The position numbers were made by a program, and so were the translations under genes. A DNA stretch of 64,000 bases, taken from NCBI GenBank assembly GCA_013396755.1, contig VWZF01006085.1, positions 76,002-140,001 on the forward strand, written 5' to 3'. Below, piece by piece: positions 35,201-44,200 of the stretch. Positions within the stretch are counted from its first letter, which is position 1; the number at the start of each line of letters is the position of its first letter. The DNA is from Sclerurus mexicanus. Taxonomy: Eukaryota > Chordata > Aves > Passeriformes > Furnariidae. Under the pieces are notes generated by a model that worked only from the letters and a program-made list of their open reading frames with translations, had not been told where the DNA came from and ran no database searches.

Positions 35201-38200
35201 CAGTCCCTGGCTTGGTGCTTGTGGGGAACAGGGACACCAACCATATCTCAGGGCTCCAGCTTCACCAGCCCTGCCATTTCCCTAACTCCCAGGGAGGGAA
35301 TGCTGCTGTAGGCAGTGACAGTGTCCCCTCCCTCCTTGCAGTACATACACCCTGCTGACTCTGTGAAACTGGGGCAGGCTGAGCTGGTTGTCATCGATGA
35401 AGCTGCTGCCATTCCTCTGCCCCTGGTGAAGAACCTGCTGGGCCCTTACCTGGTGTTCATGGCCTCTACAATCAATGGGTAAGGCTTGCCAGCTATTCTG
35501 TGCCTGGGGAAGCAGTTGTGGCAGTGGATTATTGCCTGCAGTGCTGCTTTTATTACACACCGTCACATCAGGCCACGCCAGTTCTTAATCTGTCCTGGAA
35601 ATGCTCCTTAAAATGACAAGTGTCAGTACTTGAATTTATTGCTTCCACTGTCGGCCTGCCTCTCCTCTGCTCTGCTACAAGGAGCAATTACAGAAACAGG
35701 GTTCTGCAGTCTGTTAAGAGAGGGAAGAAAGGCACTTTCCCTCCAGTATGGCCAGGCTGATGCAGTGGCAGGGTCCTACCTGCTCAAGAGCATCAGAAGG
35801 CAGCAGTTCTCCCCTGGCGGTGCCCAGGGCAGCACATGGCTCTGGGTGGCAGCCTGGGGTCTGTGCTGGAGCCCCCCTCCATGGCCCAGGGTTGCTGCTC
35901 TGGGTGTTCTGTGCCCCACAGCGTTGTGTCCCGCTTTCCAGGTACGAGGGCACGGGGCGGTCGCTGTCGCTGAAGCTCCTGCAGCAGCTGCGGCAGCAGA
36001 GTGCCCAGAGCCAGGTCAGCATGACAGCAGAGAACAAGGGCACAGCCACGGCCAAGCTCAGCTCAGGTAGGACCTCCTGTGCTCTGCCTGTGCCCACCAT
36101 GTGTCCTGCCAGCCCCGGGGTGGGTCCCTTCGCAGCTGTAGGGAAGCAGCAAATGAAGGAACTCTCCTCCGGTTTTTCCCTCGCGATTTTCGCGTTAAAA
36201 AGCTTTTAAGAGGTAAAAGCTACGTGACTAATAACTTTCTAATCTGAGAGCCCTTCCAGAGACAGGGGTCCTCCCGGGTTCTTGGGCAGCTGTAGCTCCC
36301 AGGACTGAGTGTTCCCTGCTGTGTGTTTGCAGCCCGGACCTTGCACGAGGTGTCCCTGCACGAGTCCATCCGATACGCCCCCGGGGACCCGGTGGAGAAG
36401 TGGCTCAATGACCTGCTGTGTTTGGAGTGTCTGAACATCACCAGGATCATCTCTGGCTGCCCCCTGCCTGAGGCTTGTGACCTGTATCCTTACTCAGGTG
36501 TGCCACAGTACACTGCTGGCAGGAGAAGCTGGTTCAGAGTTGGCTCTCTGGCCCGTGTGGTAACCTCAGCACGTGAGTGTGCTTTTAGGACCACACTTCT
36601 GGAGGTCAGCTCTCACCTCTGCCTTACGGGACTGGTGGTGTGTGTTTTACCAGGACAGTTTTACTCCTGCATGAAGGGAAGTCCTTGCTGGAATTAAAAA
36701 AAGGTTTGGCTTGAGGGGTGAAGGGTGTCATTGTCACCCATCATGCAGCCCTAATATTGAACATAAACCAAGAAGGTTTTCCCCCAGTTCCCAGGGACGT
36801 CGTTTCCTTAACCCCTGTGCTTAGGTACTACGTGAACAGAGACACCCTGTTCTGTTACCACAGAGCATCAGAAGTTTTTCTGCAGAGGCTGATGGCCCTC
36901 TATGTGGCTTCACACTACAAGGTACAGCTCATGCTGCTTCTGTCCAAATTTCAGCTGGGAGTTTCATGGGGGAGCAGTGCTTGTTATGCCAACCTAAATG
37001 AATAGAAAGAGAAATAATAATAATGGTAGGAAGTTCAGTTCCATACATATCAGAGCAAGGGGTTTCACTTGAGAAGAGCAGATGCCGGCTGGCAGTGTGA
37101 CAGCCATGAGCTGGCCAGGGAGCTTTTCCATCCATCAGCGCTTCATTCCAAGTCCCTTAACAGCCCTAAATTCAGAAGATGGGGGATTGTTTAGAAGTCA
37201 GCTGCTAACAGTGCCCTGGACTTTGAAGCCCTTCTCATGGAAGAAGTGTTTGGACAGCACGCTCAGGCACAAGATGTGATTGTTGGGGTTTTCTGTGCAG
37301 GGCCAGGAGTTTGAGATCCTTGTGAGTCCCTTCCATCTCAGGGTAGTCTGTGATTCTGTGAATTTTTTTTCAACTTTCTGATATCTCTGCCCACCAGAAC
37401 TCGCCCAATGACCTGCAGATGCTCTCTGATGCACCTGCCCACCATCTGTTTTGCCTTTTGCCACCCGTTCCCCCGACCCAGAACTCATTACCAGAAGTGC
37501 TTGCTGTTGTTCAGGTAAGAGAAACTGAGTGCAAATTTGGGTTCTGATGTAGTTGAGTGGCTGTAAGGAGAAGACATTTTTCTCTGCCTTCCCTGGCAGG
37601 TGTGCATGGAGGGAGAGATCTCTCGCCAGTCCATCCTGAACAGCCTCTCGAGGGGAAAGAAAGCCTCTGGTGATCTCATCCCCTGGACCATTTCAGAGCA
37701 GGTGAGCGACCTGGCTGTGTGCTCACCCCCAGTACACGTCTCAGCACTGTTTCCTATTCCCAGAGTGTCCACCTGTGTTCCTTAGAGTGCCTGTTGTGTG
37801 TGTTGTGCAGTTCCAAGACCCAGATTTCGGAGGCCTGTCCGGTGGGCGCGTGGTTCGCATCGCGGTGCACCCGGATTACCAGGGGGTAAAGTACTCTGGG
37901 ACCCAGTCCTTGGGCATCAGCAGCACTGGCACCCCTGGAATGGCTTTGCAGGCAGAGCTCAGGCAATTTCATCTGCTGCATTTGGAGCTTGGGGTACCAA
38001 ACCAGTGCTCCTGTCGTTCCTGGGCAGCGCTGTGGCATGGAGCATCCCGAGCAGCAGGATGCAGTCAGCATCCAGGGGTATTTACTGTGAGATTCCCAAA
38101 TGTTCACATTGGTGTTGGGTGTTTTCTGAGTGCTAGAGAGTATTGCACAGCCCTAAACTACCCAGTGGGCTCTCACTGTGGTTTGGGACACCCAGGCTCT

Positions 38201-41200
38201 GTCATTGCCTTCCCCATGGGGCTGTAAAGGGCAAAAAATGGGTGTTTGCAGTGGCTAAGTGAGCTCTGCACTGGTGGCTAGTGAGGCTTAAGGGGACAGT
38301 ATTGCTGTGTCCTAAAAATTAGAGACATCATTTTGCTTACAGTGTGCTGTTCCTGCTTCACAGATGGGCTATGGCAGCAGAGCTCTGACCTTGCTGCAGA
38401 TGTACTACGAAGGCAAATTCCCATGTTTGGAAGAGAAAACAATTCAAAAGCCAAAGGAAATTGCAACTGTAAGCAGCGAGGTATGGAGCTTGGTACACTT
38501 TTTATTTCCTGTTGTAGGTCTCCAAGTCTCTCTGTAAGGAGGAATTTCAGTTTTTGTACAGAATAAGAGCTTTAATTTGCAGGTGTCTGTGAGGATTGCT
38601 GCCAACCCATCTCCACTTTCCTTTCCAGACTGTTGGTTTATTAGAAGAGGTTGTGACACCTCGGAAAGATTTGCCTCCTCTGCTTCTCAAGCTGAGTGAG
38701 AGACAAGCGGAGAGCCTGGACTATCTCGGGGTGTCCTATGGCCTAACACCAAGATTGCTCAAGTAAGACTTGATTCTATTTCCTGATTAGATCCAGTGCA
38801 AAAACATAACTATGTAAATCATATATGTATATACCATATGTATTATATAGATGCAGATGCTTTAGCCCTTGGATATTCTCTTTATCTCAGTTTCTGCAAC
38901 TGGAACAACTCCAAGCCAGCTCCTCCTGTGAGACTTAGGACTGATCCTAAGTGCATCATTCTGGGTAGTTTGTCCTCAGACTCCTCCTGAGGGCAATCCC
39001 ATTCCCTTCTTGGTTGTCTCTGTGACCCTTCTAAATGGATAATGAGCTTTAATTGCTCCATTTTTCCCTGCTCTGGAAGTAAGAACAGCTTGTAGTAGGG
39101 AGGGAAAAGTTCAACACCCATTCCTGTGACCTGCAGAGACTGGAGGTGCTGCTGACTGCAAAGTTCTTTGTTTCCTGACTAATGGAGATGCTTTTCACCA
39201 GCAACTGCAGCTGCTTCTTGCTTCTTGCTTCTGGAGGAGCTGAGTTACTGCAGCAGGAAATAAAGAATTTTTCCTAAAGTTTTAGTTCCATCTTACCACA
39301 TAGTTTTACATAAAGACATATAGGATTTTATACTAAATGCCAACTTTTTTAGTACTTCTGGAATAATTAGGTTTCTGAGACTATCTCAGCCACAGTGTGA
39401 GGAATTGTAAGTTCATAATTCAGGAGACAGTTTCAAAATAATGCAGAGTTCTTCCTGTTCCTTGCCTTAGAACAAAGAGGTGATTTATCATCGAAAAGCT
39501 TGGTTTCTTGCTGGCCTGCCCCAGCTTACAGGGGCACATGAGTGAACCAAGCAGTAAGAACAAAATTCATTGCTGGTCAGTTCACAGCTACGGTTCAAGA
39601 GGGAACAGGAGGAGGGAAAAGGATTTCAGCAGGATTTTGCTCACTTTTTCTGGTCCACAGGTGACTGTTTGAAACCTGGAAGCTGCCAGGAAAAGTCATC
39701 ATTCCATTGAAGAGAAGCAGAGTCTGAAATAAGCTGTAAATCCTCAGCCCTTCCCCAAGGTGTCCTTTGGGAGTTTGATAGATGTGAAGTGTGCCATTAA
39801 AATCTCCCTTGTTGATTAGGCTTTGAAAGCAGACAAAGATCAGGCAATGAAGAACATCCTTTCTTAAGAAATTTTATACATATTCCACATTTTGCAACGG
39901 ACTTATGGGTCCAAGCCCATGTGGCTGTTTAAAGGGAATACAGAAACCGTGGTATCATGTCTGTCTGTGAGAGTTGGTTCCTTTTTTGGGAGCACAAGTG
40001 TAATTTTTCACTCCTCTGAGGTAGAACCTCAGTCAGGTTGATTGGTATTACTGCTTTCTGTCAGTGTTTATTTTGGTGGGGTGTTTTGGAGGCTCATAAG
40101 CTGTCCTTATGCAGCAGATAAATTGCATTGCACCCCAGGCATTGCTGTGCAAACTGCAATTGTCAGGGTGTTTCCTCTTTCCCCAGGTTTTGGAAACGTG
40201 CTGGGTTTGTGCCAGTTTACCTGAGGCAGACACCAGTAAGTACCACACTGGTCCTGGGGGAACACCCAGCCCTGCTGAAATCCCTGGGCATCTCTCCGTC
40301 TCCTTCTTTGAGATGTGATTGGGGCAGGAGAGTTTCCTCAGGCCACTTCCAGGGTCTGTTTTATGTTCATTTTTGTTCTTTGGGCCTGTCTAGTTAACTA
40401 GAGGAGTAAAGTTTTACACAGGATTTAAATGGGGGACTAAGTGGTTTTCACTTAAAAATTCAGAGCAAAGGTGCAGCTTTTTGATTATTATTTGAGATTA
40501 ATGTGGGTATTGCTAGAATAACTGAGGTTTACCAAATTCTAGTAGTTCATAGGTTTTCCATTAGGATCAGGAGCAGTTGATACAATCGTGGCTGTTCTTG
40601 ATTTAAAGTTATTTGCCTTCTTCAGCTGAGCACAGAGGTTGTGGGGATGATGGGAAACATATCACAGAACCATATTTTCTTCATTAGAATGACCTGACTG
40701 GGGAGCACTCCTGCATCATGCTGAAGATGCTCAATGAAGAGGAGTCTGAGCAGGAGCCTTGGCTTACTGCCTTCTGGAAAGGTAACTGTGACTCTGCCAG
40801 CTCTAGAGGAGCCCTCTGGCATTCCTGCAGAGGTCCACAGGGGGATTGATGTTGTCATCCTGTCCCGTAGATTTTCGGAGGCGGTTCCTTTCCCTGCTTT
40901 CCTACCAGTTCAGCACATTCTCTCCATCCCTGGCACTGAACATTCTGCAGAACAAAAACATCAAGCAGCAGCCCCAAGCACGTGAGTACCCTGGGTCACA
41001 GTGCTGAGTGACACTGCACTTCAGCCTCTCTGTGTTCATCAGTCTCAAATTCACCCGTTCCATGATGTGGCTTGTGAAGTGCCTCGGTCTGTTCTTGGTC
41101 AGCGGCTGGTTTGCTCCTATTATCCAGAAAAAAAGCTTCTGTTTTTAACTAAAAGTTAAACCACTGAAAACAGGTAGTGGTGGGGGGATTTTTTGTGGGT

Positions 41201-44200
41201 TTTTTTGCCTTGCATTTTTTGATTGAAGATTTAAGCAACTTGAAATCAGAGGGCTCCTGTCTGGAACTAAAAGAGAAGCCTTGAGCAGCAGCAGGCAGAG
41301 CAACCTGCCTCTTAGGAAGAGCAGTGCCATCAGGAATGTGGCAATGGGAAGGTGATGCTCTTTCCAAGAGCAGGCACTGGCACAAAAGGGGGCCAGACAA
41401 GGCACTTCTAACACCCACCTCTGGCTTAAGAGCAAATTGCTGTTTTCTCAATGTCCTCAACAGAGGAGGGTCCTCTGGAGAGAACTTGAGGGTCTGTGTC
41501 CTGTGGCTTTTTAGTGTCCTGGTGAGAGAGTTTGAGCTGCTGCTGCAAAAGAACAAACCTCTTTCACAGCAAAAGCAGAGTAAATGGTTAAAGGCTGGGC
41601 AAAGTGCATTTCTCAGCCCTCAGTGTTTCCAGGCATTGTGGAGTGGATACACTGCTCTGTTCTGACAGCTGCAGTGTTCCCCATGTGGGTGTGTGTCTGC
41701 CTGAGTAACCTGGGCTAACCAAGCCAGCCTGGACAGCACTGTCCCTAAGCTCTGAACGCCTCCGGGGTGGCACTTGGCCTTGCAATAGCAGGGGCAATGA
41801 AGTGTTAAGCACTGAGATCCTGGGAAGGACTCTCTGGGCTGTGTTTCACTCCCCGCTGTGTGTCACTGTCCCCCCCAGCCATCAGCCGTGCGGAGCTGGA
41901 GTCCCTGTTCATCCCCTACGACCTGAGGAGGCTGGAGATGTACTCCCGCAACATGGTGGACTATCACCTCATCATGGACATGGTGCCTGCCCTCGCCAGG
42001 ATGTTCTTCCTGCACCAGCTGGGGGACATCTCCCTCTCTGCTGCCCAGGCGGTGGGTACGGCCGGGGCAGGGCCAGCCCTTGGCAGGCACACGAGGGAAT
42101 GGGTGGCTTTGCTCTTCAGGCTTCTATAACGTGTCACCTCCTCAGGCCCTTTTCCTGGGGATTGGGCTGCAGCACAAATCTCTGGAGCAGCTGGAGAAGG
42201 AGGTGGAACTGCCCAGCAGCCAGCTGATGGGGCTCTTCAACAGGATCGTCCGCAAAGTGGTGCAGGTACAGCTCTGACACTGGTTTTGCTGGACCACAGT
42301 GTAATTCCAAGAATGGAAGGCTCAGTCACAGCTGTGCATCTCAAACAAGTGCCCAGTGGGTGACTGGAAACTTCTTGGTAAGGTGGGAGAAGCCCAGTAG
42401 AAAAACCAGGTATTTGTGGCATTGATTTCCAGATCCAAACTCCCGTGACAGGGGGTGTGGAACTCCAGGGTCTTTAAGGCCCCTTCCAACCCAAACCATT
42501 CCACAGTTGTGTGGAATGTTCTCCCAAATAATGTAGTGCTTGTCTTGTGGTTTTAAATGTTGAAATGTCCTGAGCAAACAAGTCCTGTTGCCGCTGAGCC
42601 ATTTCACTGTTCACTGCATTGGTGGCATCTCAGCTTTTCTGATGGGGAAAAAGTGTTTTCCAGTGGTGTGTAGAGGTGGACTTGAGGTCCAGTGAAATAC
42701 CTGGAAAGTTTTGGATCTGGTTTTCTGGTTTTCTCTGAGGTTCAGGATACAGTAGCAAAGCTGCTGCAGTCCCACATTGGTAGTTCATTGTGGAGGTGAT
42801 AAATTATGCTTGCTAAAATAAAGTATGCTGTAATCTCTGAGTTCTCTACATTTATGTGAGTGACACTGAATGCTGATTGTGGTTGGATGCTTTTTATGAA
42901 AGCTGTAGAGAATCCTGCCCTGAGGAAGCAGCCTCGGGCTTTTTATGTCAGCAGGATGGGAAAACAGCTGCCTGATCATATTTCCAAGGTTAGAAGAGTT
43001 TCATGGGGACAGGCAGCACTTCCTATTTATTTATTTTAAAGTAATAATCAAGAAGAGACATCAGCAAGTCTTACATGTGTTGGCTCCCTTCATTTTCAGC
43101 TCTTCAACACAGTGCAGGAAAAAGCTGTGGAGGAGCAAATGGCAGCAACAAAGGATGTTGTAATGGAGCCAACACTGAAGTCTTTAAATGATGATTTGGT
43201 AAGTACAAACTTTCTTTTTTGTACCTATGTAAACACTTCATGAAATTCCTTAGAATGTAGAAATTTTCTTGGATGGAAAGAATTCCACACCCTCTCTGTC
43301 ACTCTCTGGTAGCTCAAACGCGACAGGTTTGCATCGTGTGCTTGTAGGGTCATGCTTTGTGGGGCTGCAATGTGGAATTTTCACAGAAAATTACAATTAT
43401 CTGTGAGCAAATAATGTCCAAATGCATTTATATAAAAGAAGCGTTTCAGGATCATCTGGCGTTCGTTTTAGGGGGTGTATTTCTTTTCCAGTGGGAAAGG
43501 CATTTTCCTCCCATTGCTGTTGCACCGAGGACTTAATGCATGTGCTGTGCTGTTGTAGGAGGAAGCTGCAAAGGAATTCCAAGAGAAGCACAAGCAAGAA
43601 GTGATGAAGCTGAAGGAAATGGACCTTACACAGTAAGAATTCACCTGGCTGAGTTCCCTGGTTCCCTGTTGGACTCTGGGATTTGTGCACAAGGCTGTAG
43701 TTGCAGTAGTGCAGTCTGAAAGCCAGCAATAAGTGAGAATTAGCAGTGGGTGAGAAAGTCAGGGTAAGAGAAGAATATCCTGCTTTGGGGTCTTGTGTGC
43801 CTGTGTCGCTGAAATGATAATTATTCATGGCAGTAGCTCCTGCTCTGTGTGTCAGCCTTGATCTCATATTATACATTTATAAGTTATTTAGTACTGAAAT
43901 ATAGACTGATGAAACAAGCTGTGGACTGTTTCTAACTTTACAGTTTCCTGTGCTCCTAGAAATAGTCATTGTTTTCCTCAAACCAGGATAGCCAGGCCCT
44001 GGTGGCTGCTGTCCATGAAAATAGTACCTGGCTAGTTTTAATATTGTCCTCTTTAACAGCACAAAAACCCCCAAACCAAAAACATAAAAACCTAAAATCA
44101 ACAGAAAAAGCACAACCAACCAGAGCTGCTTTTATTTTTATTTTTCTCTCTTTCTGGAGTAAGAGAAGTTACACATGCCACTGATTCTCTCCCCTTTTTG

